A stretch of DNA of 54,756 nucleotides from an uncultured Ruminiclostridium sp. (GCA_944388385.1 CALXIO010000017.1:1-54756); one strand, 5' to 3'. Numbered from the stretch's first letter, positions 1 through 12,184 are shown. Translations and numbers: made by a program. Notes: a model not told the origin generated them from the letters alone.

Positions 1-1201
1 ATTCGTTAATTGCTGTTACAACGCCGGAACCTACTGTTCTACCACCTTCACGGATAGCGAAACGAAGGCCTTCTTCGATAGCGATAGGAGTGATAAGCTC
101 AACATCCATTGTTACGTTATCGCCGGGGATGCACATTTCCTTATCAGCAGGAAGTGTGATAACGCCTGTAACGTCAGTTGTTCTGAAGTAGAACTGAGGT
201 CTGTAGTTTGAGAAGAAGGGAGTATGACGGCCGCCTTCTTCCTTCTTTAATACGTAAACCTGACCCTTGAACTTCTTGTGGGGGTGAATTGAACCGGGCT
301 TGCAAAGAACCTGGCCACGCTCGATTTCGCTTCTCTGAATACCACGGAGAAGAGCACCGATGTTATCACCAGCCTGAGCTTCGTCAAGGAGCTTACGGAA
401 CATTTCGATACCTGTTACAACTGTCTGCTTGGGCTCGTCTGTAAGACCTGTGATTTCTACTGTATCGTTGAGCTTTAAGATACCACGCTCTACTCTACCT
501 GTAGCAACTGTACCACGACCTGTGATTGTCATAGTATCCTCAACAGGCATAAGGAAGGGCTGGTCAGCCTTACGATCAGGTGTAGGAATGTAGCTGTCAA
601 CTGCATCCATAAGTTCAAGAATGCAAGCGTATTCGGGAGCTGCAATATCCTTGCTGTCAGAATCAAGAGCAACCTTAGCGGAACCACGGATTACGGGGAT
701 GTCATCGCCGGGGAAGTCATGCTCTGAAAGTGTGTCACGGATATCCATCTCAACGAGGTCGAGAAGTTCAGCATCGTCAACGTCGTCGCACTTGTTGATA
801 AATACAACCATAGCGGGAACGCCTACCTGGTGAGCAAGAAGGATGTGCTCCTTGGTCTGAGCCATAGGACCATCTGTACCTGCAACAACGAGGATAGCGC
901 CGTCCATCTGAGCTGCACCTGTGATCATGTTCTTGATGTAGTCAGCGTGACCGGGGCAGTCAACGTGTGCATAGTGACGAGCATCTGTTTCGTACTCAAC
1001 GTGAGCTGTGTTGATTGTGATACCACGCTCTCTCTCTTCGGGAGCCTTATCAATCATGTCGTATGCTTCGAACTGAGCATAACCCTTAAGTGCAAGAACC
1101 TTAGTGATAGCTGCTGTTAAGGTTGTCTTGCCGTGGTCAACGTGACCGATTGTACCAATGTTTACATGGGGCTTGGTACGTTCAAATTTCTGCTTTGCCA
1201 T
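1..1201 (-). CDS. tuf: Elongation factor Tu (stop codon cut by window edge)
   Basis: EF-Tu is the GTPase that delivers aminoacyl-tRNA to the ribosomal A site. Reading the minus strand from the ATG at 1201 gives 400 codons that begin [20 protein letters not shown] and end VVTAINE. Only the first base of the next codon, a T, lies in the window, so all or nearly all of the protein is present and a stop is expected at the edge. G-motifs are clear: GHVDHGKT at residues 19-26, DCPGHADY near 81, and NKCD near 136. An AAAGGAGG ribosome site precedes the ATG. It is the last gene of the str order (rpsL-rpsG-fusA-tuf), but a 102-base gap after fusA holds its own promoter, so it is probably made both with the operon and independently. 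Confidence 0.97.
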   Translation of the reverse strand, partial: MAKQKFERTKPHVNIGTIGHVDHGKTTLTAAITKVLALKGYAQFEAYDMIDKAPEERERGITINTAHVEYETDARHYAHVDCPGHADYIKNMITGAAQMDGAILVVAGTDGPMAQTKEHILLAHQVGVPAMVVFINKCDDVDDAELLDLVEMDIRDTLSEHDFPGDDIPVIRGSAKVALDSDSKDIAAPEYACILELMDAVDSYIPTPDRKADQPFLMPVEDTMTITGRGTVATGRVERGILKLNDTVEITGLTDEPKQTVVTGIEMFRKLLDEAQAGDNIGALLRGIQRSEIERGQVLCKPGSIHPHKKFKGQVYVLKKEEGGRHTPFFSNYRPQFYFRTTDVTGVITLPADKEMCIPGDNVTMDVELITPIAIEEGLRFAIREGGRTVGSGVVTAINE

Positions 1202-1243
1202 TGGAATTTTCCTCCTTTAATGTGTGTAATTCATACACTTGTT

Positions 1244-1272
1244 ATTTTATCAGAAAAAGTTATAAATTACAA
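1244..1272 (-). promoter_or_regulatory. Predicted sigma-A promoter for tuf
   Basis: On the minus strand TTGTAA (1272-1267) and TAAAAT (1249-1244) are separated by exactly 17 bases. They lie in the fusA-tuf gap, about 40 bases before the tuf start. This would give EF-Tu an extra supply beyond read-through from the str operon. Inference from sequence only. Confidence 0.6.
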
Positions 1273-1303
1273 GTACTTTTTGTACTTTTTTTAAAAAATT
1301 TTA

Positions 1304-3382
1304 TCAGTCCTTGGATCTCTTGCTGATAATACCATCTGCGATTGACTTGGGAACCTGGATATAGTGGCTGGGTTCCATTACGTACTGGCCACGACCCTGT
1401 GTCTTAGAACGAAGGTCATTTGAGTAACCGAACATTTCTGACAGAGGTACAAAAGCATTGATCTGCTTGATACCGTTTCTGTCTTCCATACCCTGGATTT
1501 CACCACGACGTGAGCTTAAGTCGCCGATAACATCACCCATGTACTCCTCGGGAACGAGAACTACAACCTTCATGATAGGCTCAAGAATAACGGGGCTTGC
1601 CTTTCTGCAGGCTTCCTTGATAGCCATAGAACCTGCAATCTTGAATGCCATTTCTGATGAGTCGACTTCATGGTAAGAACCATCGTAAAGCTCAACCTTT
1701 ATGTCTACTGTCTGGTAGCCTGCAAGTACACCGGACTCAAGTGCGCCCTGGATACCTGCGTCAACAGCGGGGATGTATTCCTTGGGAATAGCACCGCCGA
1801 CGATGCTGTTGATGAATTCATAACCCTTACCGGATTCGTTGGGGTATACGTGCAGTTTAACGTGACCGTACTGACCCTTACCACCGGACTGACGAGCGTA
1901 CTTTGTATCAACGTCAGTGGGCTGTGTGATTGTTTCCTTATAAGCAACCTGAGGAGCACCTACATTAGCCTCGACCTTAAATTCACGGAGAAGTCTGTCT
2001 ACGATGATTTCAAGGTGAAGCTCGCCCATGCCGGCGATGATTGTCTGGCCTGTTTCCTCATTTGTATAAGTCTTGAATGTGGGGTCTTCTTCAGCAAGCT
2101 TTGCAAGTGCAAGAGCCATCTTTTCCTGACCTGCCTTGGTCTTGGGTTCAATAGCAAGGTCAATAACGGGATCAGGGAATTCCATAGATTCAAGAATAAC
2201 GGGGTGATCCTCATCACAGAGTGTGTCACCTGTTGTTGTGTTCTTAACACCTACAGCTGCCGCAATATCACCGCAGTAGCAGATATCAAGATCCTGTCTG
2301 TGGTTTGCGTGCATCTGAAGTATACGACCCATTCTTTCCTTCTTGTCCTTAGTAGCATTGAGCACGCTTGCGCCTGCTTCAACTGTACCGGAGTAAACTC
2401 TGAAGAAGCAGAGCTTACCTACGAAGGGGTCTGTTGCAATCTTGAATGCAAGAGCTGAGAAGGGCTGATCGTCGCCTGCGTGTCTTTCAACCTCTTCGCC
2501 TGTTTCAGGGTCAATACCCTTGATAGCAGGAATATCAAGAGGAGAAGGCATAAAGTCAACGATAGCGTCAAGTAACTTCTGTACGCCCTTGTTCTTATAT
2601 GATGTACCGCATACTACGGGAACAATCGCATTGTCGATTGTAGCCTTTCTGAGTACAGTCTTGATTTCGTCTGTGGTGATGTCCTCACCCTCAAGGAACT
2701 TATTCATAAGTTCCTCGTCCTGCTCAGCTACAGCTTCTAAAAGCTCTTCACGGTACTTCTGAGCAAGCTCCTTCATGTCGTCGGGAATTTCTTCCACACG
2801 CATGTCCTTACCGAGATCATCATAATAGATGTCGGCCTTCATCTCAACGAGGTCAACAATGCCTCTGAAGGTGTCCTCAGAGCCGATAGGAAGCTGAATC
2901 GGAACAGCGTTACACTTCAGTCTTTCCTTCATCATCTTAACAACGTTGTAGAAGTCTGCACCCATAATATCCATCTTATTTACATAAGCCATTCTGGGTA
3001 CGTGATATTTATCAGCCTGACGCCATACTGTTTCTGACTGGGGCTCAACACCGCCCTTTGCACAGAATACAGTTACGGAACCGTCAAGTACTCTCAGTGA
3101 ACGTTCAACTTCAACTGTGAAGTCAACGTGACCGGGAGTGTCGATAATATTGATTCTGTGCTTCTTCCAGAATGCAGTGGTCGCAGCAGAAGTAATTGTG
3201 ATACCTCTTTCCTGCTCCTGCTCCATCCAGTCCATTGTTGCAGCACCCTCGTGAACTTCACCTATCTTATGGTTGATACCGGTATAAAACAGGATACGCT
3301 CAGTAGTGGTTGTCTTACCTGCGTCAATGTGAGCCATGATACCAATATTACGGGTCATTTCCAGAGATACGTCTCTTGCCAT
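1304..3382 (-). CDS. fusA: Elongation factor G
   Basis: EF-G is the ribosomal translocase GTPase. The protein has 692 residues, the normal length for bacterial EF-G. The P-loop AHIDAGKT is at residues 17-24, followed by the switch II motif DTPGH and NKMD in the G domain. Domain II (from about 290), domain III, domain IV and domain V follow in the usual order, and the domain IV motif [10 protein letters not shown] is intact. The start ATG has GGAGG seven bases upstream and lies 18 bases after the rpsG stop, so the two are co-transcribed. No missing motif or insertion was noted. The alternative of a tetracycline ribosomal-protection paralogue is unlikely, given the operon position. Confidence 0.98.
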   Translation of the reverse strand: MARDVSLEMTRNIGIMAHIDAGKTTTTERILFYTGINHKIGEVHEGAATMDWMEQEQERGITITSAATTAFWKKHRINIIDTPGHVDFTVEVERSLRVLDGSVTVFCAKGGVEPQSETVWRQADKYHVPRMAYVNKMDIMGADFYNVVKMMKERLKCNAVPIQLPIGSEDTFRGIVDLVEMKADIYYDDLGKDMRVEEIPDDMKELAQKYREELLEAVAEQDEELMNKFLEGEDITTDEIKTVLRKATIDNAIVPVVCGTSYKNKGVQKLLDAIVDFMPSPLDIPAIKGIDPETGEEVERHAGDDQPFSALAFKIATDPFVGKLCFFRVYSGTVEAGASVLNATKDKKERMGRILQMHANHRQDLDICYCGDIAAAVGVKNTTTGDTLCDEDHPVILESMEFPDPVIDLAIEPKTKAGQEKMALALAKLAEEDPTFKTYTNEETGQTIIAGMGELHLEIIVDRLLREFKVEANVGAPQVAYKETITQPTDVDTKYARQSGGKGQYGHVKLHVYPNESGKGYEFINSIVGGAIPKEYIPAVDAGIQGALESGVLAGYQTVDIKVELYDGSYHEVDSSEMAFKIAGSMAIKEACRKASPVILEPIMKVVVLVPEEYMGDVIGDLSSRRGEIQGMEDRNGIKQINAFVPLSEMFGYSNDLRSKTQGRGQYVMEPSHYIQVPKSIADGIISKRSKD

Positions 3383-3400
3383 AATTCCTCCGTCAATTGA

Positions 3401-3871
3401 TTACCACTTGTAATGAGCAAAAGCTCTGTTAGCTTCAGCCATTCTGTGAGTATCGTCACGCTTCTTGCAAGCGCCGCCCTGATTGTTTAATGCGTCAAGG
3501 ATTTCGTTTGCAAGTCTTTCCTTCATTGTCTTTTCATTTCTCTGTCTTGAATACAGAGTGATCCATCTCAGACCCAGAGTTCTTCTTCTTTCGGGACGAA
3601 CCTCCATGGGAACCTGATATGTGGCACCACCTACACGGCGTGCCTTAACCTCTAACTGAGGCATAATGTTTTCCATAGCTTCTTCAAAAGCTTCGAGTGC
3701 GCCCTTACCGGACTTTTCAGCTACGATGTCAAATGCACCGTAAACGATCTTCTGAGCTACACCCTTCTTGCCATCGAGCATGATGTTGTTGATGAGTCTT
3801 GTTACGAGCTCTGAACCGTACATAGGATCAGGCAGAACATCACGCTTAGGAACGTTACCTCTTCTTGGCAC
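3401..3871 (-). CDS. rpsG: 30S ribosomal protein S7 (GTG start)
   Basis: S7 nucleates assembly of the 30S head and binds the 3' domain of 16S rRNA. The product is 156 residues, the usual length, and begins [15 protein letters not shown] after the initiator. An in-frame ATG at 3889 would add six residues, but those codons are themselves the Shine-Dalgarno region (AAGGAGGG). The GTG at 3871 sits seven bases after that ribosome site and matches the conserved family N-terminus, so GTG is chosen. Downstream fusA follows after 18 bases. Upstream, the 119-base gap to rpsL contains two hairpins that could matter for S7 feedback (see that entry). Confidence 0.95.
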   Translation of the reverse strand: MPRRGNVPKRDVLPDPMYGSELVTRLINNIMLDGKKGVAQKIVYGAFDIVAEKSGKGALEAFEEAMENIMPQLEVKARRVGGATYQVPMEVRPERRRTLGLRWITLYSRQRNEKTMKERLANEILDALNNQGGACKKRDDTHRMAEANRAFAHYKW

Positions 3872-3946
3872 TTTACTTCCCTCCTTCATAAATAATGAAA
3901 ATCACAGGTACTCGAAAGCATTAACTCCCGCCGTCCAATTGCAGAG

Positions 3947-3984
3947 GTAATACATATATATTACTCCACAATAGTGGCTATTGT
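3947..3984 (-). promoter_or_regulatory. Two hairpins in the rpsL-rpsG intercistronic spacer
   Basis: Directly downstream of the rpsL stop the transcript can form a 7-bp hairpin (ACAATAG / CTATTGT, 3-base loop, 3968-3984) and then a 6-bp AU-rich hairpin (GTAATA / TATTAC, 3947-3964). Neither is followed by a U-tract, so neither is a terminator. In Escherichia coli S7 represses its own operon by binding the S12-S7 spacer. Whether this spacer does the same is inference. Confidence 0.4.
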
Positions 3985-3990
3985 TATAAG

Positions 3991-4419
3991 TTACGCTTTT
4001 TTCGCACCAGCCTTCGGACGTTTAGCTCCGTACTTTGATCTGCCCTGCATTCTGCCGTCAACACCCTGAGCATCAAGTGTGCCACGGATGATGTGATAAC
4101 GTACACCGGGGAGATCCTTAACACGGCCGCCACGGATGAGAACAACGCTGTGTTCCTGCAACTTATGTCCGATACCGGGGATATAAGCTGTAACTTCGTA
4201 TCCGTTAGAAAGTCTTACTCTGGCAATCTTTCTCATAGCAGAGTTAGGCTTCTTGGGGGTAGCAGTACGAACAGCTGTGCAAACGCCTCTCTTCTGGGGA
4301 GAAGACATATCAACTGTCTGCTTCTTCAGAGTGTTCATGCTCTTCTGTAATGCAGGAGCCTTGGACTTTTTCTCTGCAACTGCTCTGCCCTTGCGAACGA
4401 GCTGGTTAAAGGTTGGCAA
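3991..4419 (-). CDS. rpsL: 30S ribosomal protein S12 (TTG start)
   Basis: S12 sits at the decoding centre and is needed for accurate tRNA selection. Starting at TTG 4419 the protein has 142 residues and opens [11 protein letters not shown], the standard Firmicute N-terminus. The in-frame ATG at 4434 would place the ribosome site GGAGGTG inside the coding sequence, so TTG is preferred. The loop TPKKPNSA keeps the lysine typical of streptomycin-sensitive S12, and the second conserved loop [14 protein letters not shown] is intact. The Firmicute-type insertion before [10 protein letters not shown] is present. It is the first gene of the str transcript and has a consensus promoter just upstream. 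rpsG follows after a 119-base spacer. Confidence 0.95.
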   Translation of the reverse strand: MPTFNQLVRKGRAVAEKKSKAPALQKSMNTLKKQTVDMSSPQKRGVCTAVRTATPKKPNSAMRKIARVRLSNGYEVTAYIPGIGHKLQEHSVVLIRGGRVKDLPGVRYHIIRGTLDAQGVDGRMQGRSKYGAKRPKAGAKKA

Positions 4420-4493
4420 TATTTTCACCTCCAATATTAAATTAGTGCAATTTATGGCCTATTTATCACTAAATAGTCTACGCACACTTATTT

Positions 4494-4522
4494 ATTATAT
4501 ACAAAAAAACGGCAAATGTCAA
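4494..4522 (-). promoter_or_regulatory. Consensus sigma-A promoter for the str operon
   Basis: On the minus strand, a perfect TTGACA (4522-4517) and a perfect TATAAT (4499-4494) are 17 bases apart, roughly 75-100 bases before rpsL. The spacer is the 3' arm and U-tract of the rpoC terminator, so the two signals occupy the same DNA. This is one of the two strongest promoters seen in the window. Confidence 0.85.
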
Positions 4523-4565
4523 GCCCTTTGGAAATAAACCCAAAAGTTTGTAGCATTTGCCGTTT
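4501..4565 (-). terminator. Long-loop intrinsic terminator after rpoC
   Basis: Perfect 12-bp arms AAACGGCAAATG / CATTTGCCGTTT (4565-4554 and 4518-4507) are followed by a run of seven T on the minus strand. The loop is 35 bases and can itself form a small CTTTTGG/CCAAAG hairpin. The rpsL promoter overlaps the 3' arm. Confidence 0.75.
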
Positions 4566-4597
4566 AAAATTTTTAGTTCAAAGGAAATTTGTGCATT

Positions 4598-7500
4598 TTA
4601 GCCAATATTGTCCTCTTCGGATGCAGCTTCCTCAGCGGCGGCTCTTAATGCCTCTTCCCTTTCCTGCTTTTCCTTCTCCATAGCTGCAAGACCGGTTCCG
4701 GCAGGAATGAGCTTACCTATAATTACATTCTCCTTAAGACCCAGCAGAGGATCAACCTTACCGTGAATTGCGGCTTCGGTAAGAACTCTTGTGGTTTCCT
4801 GGAAGGATGCAGCTGACAGGAAGCTTTCGGTGGCAAGAGATGCCTTTGTGATACCGAGAAGTACGGGAGCGTATTCGATATCCTCTATCATCTCGCCCTC
4901 TGCCTTACGTTCCTCAAGGGACTGAACAACCTTAACAAGCTCGTTCTTGTCGATAACTGAGCCGGGAAGCAGATAGCTGCTGCCTGGGTTGGTTATCTTA
5001 ACCTTTCTCATCATCTGACGAACGATAACCTCGATGTGCTTATCGCTGATATCAACACCCTGTGTACGGTAAACCTTCTGTACTTCATCAATAATGTAGT
5101 TCTGAACTGCTTCTTCGCCCTTTACCTCAAGTACATCGTGGGGGTTTACACTACCGTCGGTAAGTGTATCACCGGCATTGATATGGTAGCCGTCCTCAAT
5201 AACGGGCTTCAGCTTATAGCCGAAGGGTACGGGATAGGGATGCTCAATACCATCCTCAGAGGTTACAATAACGTGTCTTGTCTTCTTTATCTCGTCAATT
5301 CTTACAGCACCGGATTCCTTAACCATGATAGCCGCATTCTTAGGCTTACGGGATTCAAAAAGCTCTTCAACTCTGGGAAGACCCTGTGTGATATCCTCAG
5401 CAGATGCGACACCGCCGGTGTGGAAGGTTCTCATGGTAAGCTGTGTACCGGGCTCACCGATTGACTGAGCCGCAATAATACCAACTGCTTCACCCATTGT
5501 GATAAGCTTGCCGTTTGCAAGAGATGCACCATAGCACTTTGAGCATACGCCGTGCTCTGCTGTACAGGAAAGTACAGAACGAATCTTAACCTTATCTACG
5601 CCGGTAGCCGCAATAGCCTTAGCGTCATCATCGGTCATCATCTTATCCTTGGAAACAATAACATTTCCCTTATCGTCGCAGAAGTCATTTACAAGGTATC
5701 TGCCCACAAGTCTCTGCTCAAGGCTTTCAACTACGCTGTTGCCCTCACGGATATCGCATACGTCAATACCCTCTGTGGTACCACAGTCGTCACATCTGAT
5801 GATAACCTCCTGTGATACGTCAACAAGACGTCTTGTAAGGTAACCTGAGTCCGCTGTACGAAGAGCTGTATCCGCAAGACCCTTTCTTGCACCTCTGGAT
5901 GCGATGAAGTATTCCAGAATGTTAAGACCTTCACGGTAGTTAGCACGAATAGGAACTTCGATTGTTTCACCTGATGTATTAGAAATAAGACCACGCATAC
6001 CTGCAAGCTGTCTCATCTGGCTTATTGAACCACGGGCACCGGAGTCCATCATCATAAAGATGGGGTTGTAGGGGTCAAGACCGTGGGTAAGGGCCTCGGT
6101 TACATCATCTGTAGCCTTGTTCCATACATCAAGCACCTGGAGCTTTCTTTCCTGGTTGGATAAGAAGCCGAAGTTGTAGTTTTCGTTTATTTCAAGTACC
6201 TTTTCATCAGCCTTTGCAAGAATTTCCTTCTTCTCGGGAGGAATTGTAGCATCGCATACCGCAACTGTAATAGCCGCCTTTGTGGAGTACTTGAAGCCTA
6301 AAGCCTTGATCTTATCAAGTACCTGTGCAGTCATGGGAGTACCGTGTACCTTAAGGCACTTGTCGATAATCTTGCCTAATTCCTTCTTGCCTACCTTGAA
6401 GCCGATTTCAAGGTCAAACTTTGTATCGGGGTTGTTTCTGTCAACAAAGCCTAAATCCTGGGGAATGTGCTCGTTGAAGATAATTCTGCCCACTGTTGTG
6501 TTTATAAGTGCGCTTTCGGGACGCTCACCGCCCACATCCTTTGTAACTCTTACCTTAATAGCGGAGTGGATGGTAATATCTCCCTCGTTATATGCCATGA
6601 TAGCTTCGTTAAAGTCACGGAATACCTTACCCTCACCCTTTTCACCGGGCTTGTCAATGGTAAGATAGTATGAGCCCAGTACCATATCCTGTGTAGGAAC
6701 GGTAACAGGTCTACCGTCTGAAAGCTTTAACAGGTTCTTGGCCGCAAGCATAAGGTTGCGTGCCTCACTCTGTGCTTCCTCAGATAAGGGAAGATGTACC
6801 GCCATCTGGTCACCGTCGAAGTCGGCGTTGAAGGCTGTACAAACAAGGGGATGAAGCTTAATTGCTCTGCCCTCTACAAGTACAGGTGAGAATGCCTGAA
6901 TACCAAGTCTGTGAAGTGTAGGCGCACGGTTTAAAAGTACGGGGTGATCCTTGATTACCTCTTCAAGAATATCCCATACAGCAGGATTCTTGCCCTCTTC
7001 AACAAGCTTTCTTGCTGACTTTACGTTTGTAGCAATTTCACGCTTTACAAGCTCTCTTTGAACAAAGGGCTTGAAAAGCTCGATAGCCATTTCCTTAGGA
7101 AGACCGCACTGGTCAATCTTAAGGTCGGGGCCTACTACGATAACAGAACGGCCTGAGTAGTCAACACGCTTACCCAGAAGGTTCTGACGGAATCTACCCT
7201 GCTTACCCTTAAGCATATCGGAAAGAGATTTTAAAGGACGGTTTGAAGGTCCTGTAACAGGTCTGCCGTGTCTGCCGTTGTCGATAAGTGCATCAACAGC
7301 CTCCTGGAGCATTCTCTTTTCGTTTCTTATGATAAGGCCGGGAGCCTTGTTTTCAAGGAGCTTTACAAGTCTGTTATTACGGATAATAACACGACGGTAA
7401 AGGTCGTTTAAGTCGGAGGTTGCAAAGCGTCCGCCGTCAAGAAGTACCATAGGACGAATATCCGGGGGAATAACCGGGATACAGTCAAGTATCATCCATT

Positions 7501-8170
7501 CGGGACGGTTACCACTCTGTCTGAATGCCTCTACAACATCAAGACGCTTTAAGAGTTTTACTCTCTTCTGTCCCTGCTGTGTTGTAGCAAGCTCTTCCTT
7601 AAGCTCCTTTGAAAGCTGGTCAAGGTCAATCTCGGAAAGTAATTCCTTGATTGCCTCTGCGCCCATTTCAGCGCGGAAATCCTCCTCGTAACGCTCTCTC
7701 ATGTCAGTATATTCCTTTTCGTTAAGGATCTGACCCTTTTCAAGAACGGTATCGCCGGGATCTACTACTATATACTTAGTGAAGTATAAAACCTCTTCAA
7801 GCTTCTTGGGTGATATATCCAGCATCTGACCTATGCGGCTGGGTGTACCCTTGAAATACCAGATATGAGATACGGGAGCGGCAAGCTCAATATGGCCCAT
7901 ACGCTCACGTCTTACCTTATTGCGGGTTACTTCAACACCGCAACGTTCACAGATCTTGCCCTTGTAACGGATTCTCTTATACTTACCGCAGGAGCACTCC
8001 CAGTCCTTCTGGGGTCCGAAAATCTTTTCGCAGAAAAGACCGCCTCTTTCAGGCTTCTGTGTGCGGTGGTTGATTGTTTCGGGGCGTTCTACAACGCCAT
8101 AGCTCCATGCACGGATCTGCTCCGGAGAAGCAAGACCGATTTTCATTGAATCAAATGTATTGTATGCCAA
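4598..8170 (-). CDS. rpoC: RNA polymerase beta-prime subunit (probable TTG start)
   Basis: Catalytic large subunit of RNA polymerase. From TTG 8170 the protein has 1190 residues and begins [19 protein letters not shown], which fits the family N-terminus. A GAGGG ribosome site lies seven bases upstream. A longer reading from GTG 8209 adds 13 residues with no family counterpart. The N-terminal zinc site [19 protein letters not shown] is intact. The invariant magnesium-binding [12 protein letters not shown] is near residue 445, and a second Cys cluster (CDDC...[13 protein letters not shown]) is near 780-860. No split or long lineage-specific insertion was noted. It follows rpoB after 67 bases and ends at a terminator that carries the next promoter. 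Confidence 0.97.
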   Translation of the reverse strand: MAYNTFDSMKIGLASPEQIRAWSYGVVERPETINHRTQKPERGGLFCEKIFGPQKDWECSCGKYKRIRYKGKICERCGVEVTRNKVRRERMGHIELAAPVSHIWYFKGTPSRIGQMLDISPKKLEEVLYFTKYIVVDPGDTVLEKGQILNEKEYTDMRERYEEDFRAEMGAEAIKELLSEIDLDQLSKELKEELATTQQGQKRVKLLKRLDVVEAFRQSGNRPEWMILDCIPVIPPDIRPMVLLDGGRFATSDLNDLYRRVIIRNNRLVKLLENKAPGLIIRNEKRMLQEAVDALIDNGRHGRPVTGPSNRPLKSLSDMLKGKQGRFRQNLLGKRVDYSGRSVIVVGPDLKIDQCGLPKEMAIELFKPFVQRELVKREIATNVKSARKLVEEGKNPAVWDILEEVIKDHPVLLNRAPTLHRLGIQAFSPVLVEGRAIKLHPLVCTAFNADFDGDQMAVHLPLSEEAQSEARNLMLAAKNLLKLSDGRPVTVPTQDMVLGSYYLTIDKPGEKGEGKVFRDFNEAIMAYNEGDITIHSAIKVRVTKDVGGERPESALINTTVGRIIFNEHIPQDLGFVDRNNPDTKFDLEIGFKVGKKELGKIIDKCLKVHGTPMTAQVLDKIKALGFKYSTKAAITVAVCDATIPPEKKEILAKADEKVLEINENYNFGFLSNQERKLQVLDVWNKATDDVTEALTHGLDPYNPIFMMMDSGARGSISQMRQLAGMRGLISNTSGETIEVPIRANYREGLNILEYFIASRGARKGLADTALRTADSGYLTRRLVDVSQEVIIRCDDCGTTEGIDVCDIREGNSVVESLEQRLVGRYLVNDFCDDKGNVIVSKDKMMTDDDAKAIAATGVDKVKIRSVLSCTAEHGVCSKCYGASLANGKLITMGEAVGIIAAQSIGEPGTQLTMRTFHTGGVASAEDITQGLPRVEELFESRKPKNAAIMVKESGAVRIDEIKKTRHVIVTSEDGIEHPYPVPFGYKLKPVIEDGYHINAGDTLTDGSVNPHDVLEVKGEEAVQNYIIDEVQKVYRTQGVDISDKHIEVIVRQMMRKVKITNPGSSYLLPGSVIDKNELVKVVQSLEERKAEGEMIEDIEYAPVLLGITKASLATESFLSAASFQETTRVLTEAAIHGKVDPLLGLKENVIIGKLIPAGTGLAAMEKEKQEREEALRAAAEEAASEEDNIG

Positions 8171-8237
8171 TTTACAGCCCTCAATTCTTTTTAAATTTAG
8201 CCAATACACCTTTCGGTGTTCCTATACCCTGTCAGCC

Positions 8238-11200
8238 TTAGTCTTCGTCGTCAAAGCTGTCATCAATGTCCTCAAAGTCAATGTCATCTTCCGAATCATC
8301 AACTATAAGGCTGTCATCATCGTCATTGCCGCTTGAATAGAAGTTGCTGTCCTCGTCTATATCCTGTGTGATAAAGCCGGTATCAAGGGAATCGCTGTCG
8401 GCTACTATCTCACCGGGAAGATCAACGGGAGTTACACCGATTTCTTCATCCTCTTCATAGGTCTGTTTAAGATCTATTTCGTTCTTGTCCGCATCAAGCA
8501 CCTTGATGTCAAGACCCAGAGCCTGAAGCTCCTTAATAAGAACCTTGAAGGATTCGGGAACGCCTGCCTTGGGTATTTCTACACCCTTTACGATAGCTTC
8601 ATAGGTCTTTACACGTCCTACAATATCGTCGGACTTAACTGTAAGGATTTCCTGAAGTGTATATGCTGCACCGTATGCTTCAAGTGCCCAAACTTCCATT
8701 TCACCGAAACGCTGACCGCCGAACTGTGCCTTACCGCCGAGAGGCTGCTGTGTTACCAGTGAGTAAGGACCGGTTGAACGGGCGTGAATCTTATCATCAA
8801 CCAGGTGGTGAAGCTTGAGGTAGTACATATAACCTACGGTTACGGGGCTGTCAAACTTTTCACCTGTACGGCCGTCTGTAAGCTGTGTCTTGCAGTCGGG
8901 GTTCATGGGAATCTTAGAGAAGTCGATACCGGGGCCGTCCTTTCCGGGGAAGTCCTTTCTCTGCTCCTCGGCAAGTGCGAAGCAGTCAACAATATCCTGC
9001 TCATGTGCACCGTCAAATACGGGGGTCATAATGTTCCAGCCAAGTGCCTTGCAAGCAAAGCCTAAGTGAACCTCCAGCACCTGACCGATATTCATACGGG
9101 AAGGTACGCCCAGAGGGTTAAGCACGATATCAAGAGGAGTACCGTCGGGAAGGAAGGGCATATCCTCCTGCTTTAAGATACGGGAAACGACACCCTTATT
9201 ACCGTGACGACCTGCCATCTTATCGCCTACGGAGATCTTTCTCTTCTGTGCAATATAGCATCTTACTACTTCAAGTACACTGGGAGAAAGCTCATCGCTG
9301 TTTTCTCTTGTAAATACCTTTACGTCAACAATAATACCGCTTTCGCCGTGGGGAACACGAAGTGAATTATCTCTTACCTCTCTTGCCTGGTCACCGAAGA
9401 TAGCCTTTAACAGTCTTTCCTCAGCGGTAAGATCGGTTTCGCCCTTAGGTGTTACCTTACCTACAAGAATATCACCTGAACGAACCTCAGAGCCTACGCA
9501 GATAATACCTCTTTCGTCAAGGTTCTTAAGTGCATCCTCGCTGACATTTGGAATATCTCTTGTGATTTCCTCTCTGCCAAGCTTAGTATCACGGCATTCA
9601 AGCTCGTATTCTTCAATATGAATTGATGTATAAACATCATTGTAAACTAACTTTTCGTTAATAAGAACAGCGTCCTCGTAGTTATAACCTTCCCAGGTCA
9701 TAAATCCGATAAGTGCATTCTTACCAAGTGAAATTTCACCCTGGCTTGTAGCAGGACCGTCGGCAAGTACGTCGCCCTTCTTAACCTCCATACCCTTAGA
9801 TACGGCAGGCTTCTGGTTTACGCAGGTGCCCTGGTTTGAACGCTTGAACTTAATTAGCTTGTAGCTGTGCTCAACACCCAGCTTATCTGTAACTACTATT
9901 TCATCTGCGCTTACAGATGTAACAGTACCGTCTTCCTTGGCAAGTACAACAACACCGGAGTCAACCGCTGCCTTGTATTCCATACCGGTACCTACCATAG
10001 GATTCTGAGTTACCATAAGGGGAACTGCCTGACGCTGCATGTTCGCACCCATGAGGGCTCTGTTAGCGTCATCATTTTCAAGGAAGGGAATCATAGCTGT
10101 AGCTACAGATACTACCATCTTAGGTGAAATATCCATATAATCTACACGCTCACGCTCAACCTCGAAAATCTGCTCACGATAACGGGCATTTACACGCTTT
10201 CTTGCAAAGCAGCCGTTTTCGTCAAGGGGCTCGTTTGCCTGAGCTACTATATAATTATCCTCCATATCCGCTGTAAGGTAGGTTACCTCATCAAGAACAA
10301 CACCTGTATTCTTGTCTACTCTGCGGTAGGGAGCTTCGATAAAGCCGTACTTGTTTATCTTTGCAAAGGATGCAAGATAGGAAATAAGACCGATGTTAGG
10401 ACCTTCGGGGGTTTCGATAGGACACATTCTTCCGTAGTGGGAATAGTGTACGTCACGTACCTCGAATCCGGCACGGTCACGGGAAAGACCGCCGGGACCG
10501 AGAGCTGATAATCTTCTCTTGTGGGTAAGCTCTGCTAAGGGGTTGTTCTGATCCATGAACTGTGAAAGAGGAGATGAACCGAAGAATTCCTTTATAGCCG
10601 CAATAACAGGACGGATGTTTATAACGTCATCCGGCTTTGTGGGCTTGCTTTCGTCCTCAGTCTGGAGAGCCATACGCTCACGAATGCCTCTTTCCATTCT
10701 TGCAAAGCCAATTCTGAACTGGTTCTGAAGTAATTCGCCTACTGAACGAATTCTTCTGTTACCAAGGTGGTCAATATCATCAACCTCACCGATACCCTCG
10801 CAAAGGTTTATAAAGTAGCTTACGCTTGCAAAGATATCATCAAGGGTAATGTGCTTGGGAATAAGGATCTCGGCATTTTCACGGATAGCGTTTTCAAGTG
10901 CTTCCCTGTCATCACCGCATTCATCAAGAATACCCTTGAGTACCTCAAAGCAAACCTTCTCATTGATACCAAGAGCCTCAGCGTTCATGTCAGAGGGGAT
11001 ATAGCCGGCAATATCAACCATGCCGTTACCTAATACCTTTATCTCCTTGCCTTCAACTGAGATGATACATTCCTTAACGCCTGCCTGTTCGATTTCAGCA
11101 GCCTTTTCGGAATTGATAAATTCACCCTCATCGCAAAGCACTTCACCTGTAAAGGGTGAAATAACGGGAGCTGCCGCCTTGTGGCCTGCAATTCTTGATG

Positions 11201-12050
11201 CTACACCGAGCTTTTTATTGTACTTATAACGACCGAATCTTGCAAGGTCATATCTCTTTGCATCAAAGAAAAGTGCATTGAGGTGATTTTGTGCTGATTC
11301 GATTGTGGGAGGCTCGCCGGGTCTTAACTTCTTATAAACCTCAAGTAATGCCTCTTCTTTATTCTTTGTGGAGTCCTTTTCGGTGATTGTCTGTACAATT
11401 CTGGGATCTTCGCCGAATAAGTCGGTAAGGTCACTGTCTGAGCCTACGCCGAGAGCACGGATAAGAGTTGTGGCAGGAATCTTTCTGTTCTTATCTATTC
11501 TTACATAGAAAATATCATTGGAATCCATTTCATATTCAAGCCATGCACCGCGGTTAGGAATAACGGTTGACTTGAACAGCTTCTTACCGGTCTTGTCATA
11601 ATCAAATCCATAGTAAACACCGGGAGAACGTACAAGCTGTGATACTATAACACGCTCTGCACCGTTGATAACGAAGGTACCGCTTTCTGTCATAAGCGGG
11701 AAATCGCCCATATATACCCAGCCGGGTATAGTGTTACCTGTTTCCTTGTTATGAAGCTCTGCCAGTACATCCATTCTGGATGAATATGTGGCATCCCTTT
11801 CCTTACACTCCTCAATGGAATACTTGGGATTTTCGTCTATCCTGTAATCCAAAAATGTAAGCTCATACTTGTCATTGCTGTCAATAATGGGTGATACATC
11901 CTTGAATACCTCACGGATGCCCTCATCCAAAAACCACTGATATGAGTCCTTCTGAATTTCAATGAGGTTAGGCATTTCCTGTACTTCATTGATCTTAGAG
12001 AAGCTCATACGGGTATTTCTACCCAGAGTAACCTTTTTGACATTCACCAT
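8238..12050 (-). CDS. rpoB: RNA polymerase beta subunit
   Basis: Beta subunit of RNA polymerase. The start is taken at ATG 12050 ([20 protein letters not shown]), which matches the family. A GTG four codons earlier overlaps the AAGGAG ribosome site and is rejected. The protein has 1270 residues. The rifampicin pocket reads [20 protein letters not shown] followed by SALGPGGL, with the Q, D, H, R and S positions of the sensitive type retained. The C-terminus ends in a strongly acidic tail of about 70 residues rich in Asp, Glu and Ser, longer than usual for the family. Unlike the common rplJ-rplL-rpoB order, sbcC lies upstream, separated by a terminator and a dedicated promoter. Confidence 0.97.
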   Translation of the reverse strand: MVNVKKVTLGRNTRMSFSKINEVQEMPNLIEIQKDSYQWFLDEGIREVFKDVSPIIDSNDKYELTFLDYRIDENPKYSIEECKERDATYSSRMDVLAELHNKETGNTIPGWVYMGDFPLMTESGTFVINGAERVIVSQLVRSPGVYYGFDYDKTGKKLFKSTVIPNRGAWLEYEMDSNDIFYVRIDKNRKIPATTLIRALGVGSDSDLTDLFGEDPRIVQTITEKDSTKNKEEALLEVYKKLRPGEPPTIESAQNHLNALFFDAKRYDLARFGRYKYNKKLGVASRIAGHKAAAPVISPFTGEVLCDEGEFINSEKAAEIEQAGVKECIISVEGKEIKVLGNGMVDIAGYIPSDMNAEALGINEKVCFEVLKGILDECGDDREALENAIRENAEILIPKHITLDDIFASVSYFINLCEGIGEVDDIDHLGNRRIRSVGELLQNQFRIGFARMERGIRERMALQTEDESKPTKPDDVINIRPVIAAIKEFFGSSPLSQFMDQNNPLAELTHKRRLSALGPGGLSRDRAGFEVRDVHYSHYGRMCPIETPEGPNIGLISYLASFAKINKYGFIEAPYRRVDKNTGVVLDEVTYLTADMEDNYIVAQANEPLDENGCFARKRVNARYREQIFEVERERVDYMDISPKMVVSVATAMIPFLENDDANRALMGANMQRQAVPLMVTQNPMVGTGMEYKAAVDSGVVVLAKEDGTVTSVSADEIVVTDKLGVEHSYKLIKFKRSNQGTCVNQKPAVSKGMEVKKGDVLADGPATSQGEISLGKNALIGFMTWEGYNYEDAVLINEKLVYNDVYTSIHIEEYELECRDTKLGREEITRDIPNVSEDALKNLDERGIICVGSEVRSGDILVGKVTPKGETDLTAEERLLKAIFGDQAREVRDNSLRVPHGESGIIVDVKVFTRENSDELSPSVLEVVRCYIAQKRKISVGDKMAGRHGNKGVVSRILKQEDMPFLPDGTPLDIVLNPLGVPSRMNIGQVLEVHLGFACKALGWNIMTPVFDGAHEQDIVDCFALAEEQRKDFPGKDGPGIDFSKIPMNPDCKTQLTDGRTGEKFDSPVTVGYMYYLKLHHLVDDKIHARSTGPYSLVTQQPLGGKAQFGGQRFGEMEVWALEAYGAAYTLQEILTVKSDDIVGRVKTYEAIVKGVEIPKAGVPESFKVLIKELQALGLDIKVLDADKNEIDLKQTYEEDEEIGVTPVDLPGEIVADSDSLDTGFITQDIDEDSNFYSSGNDDDDSLIVDDSEDDIDFEDIDDSFDDED

Positions 12051-12184
12051 TGGCTTTTCCACTCCTTAGTTAATTCATGAGATAATGGTCTGATATACTA
12101 TATAAATACATATAGGAAATTACCCTTAAAAAAGGGCATAAATCCCCCATAGACGCACATCATTCCATTATGATACATTTTATA

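Noticed and set aside
1670..2458. Long open frame of 262 codons opposite fusA
   Set aside because: It lies entirely within the conserved fusA gene on the other strand. Its Cys/Val-rich composition is typical of antisense reading of a codon-biased gene.
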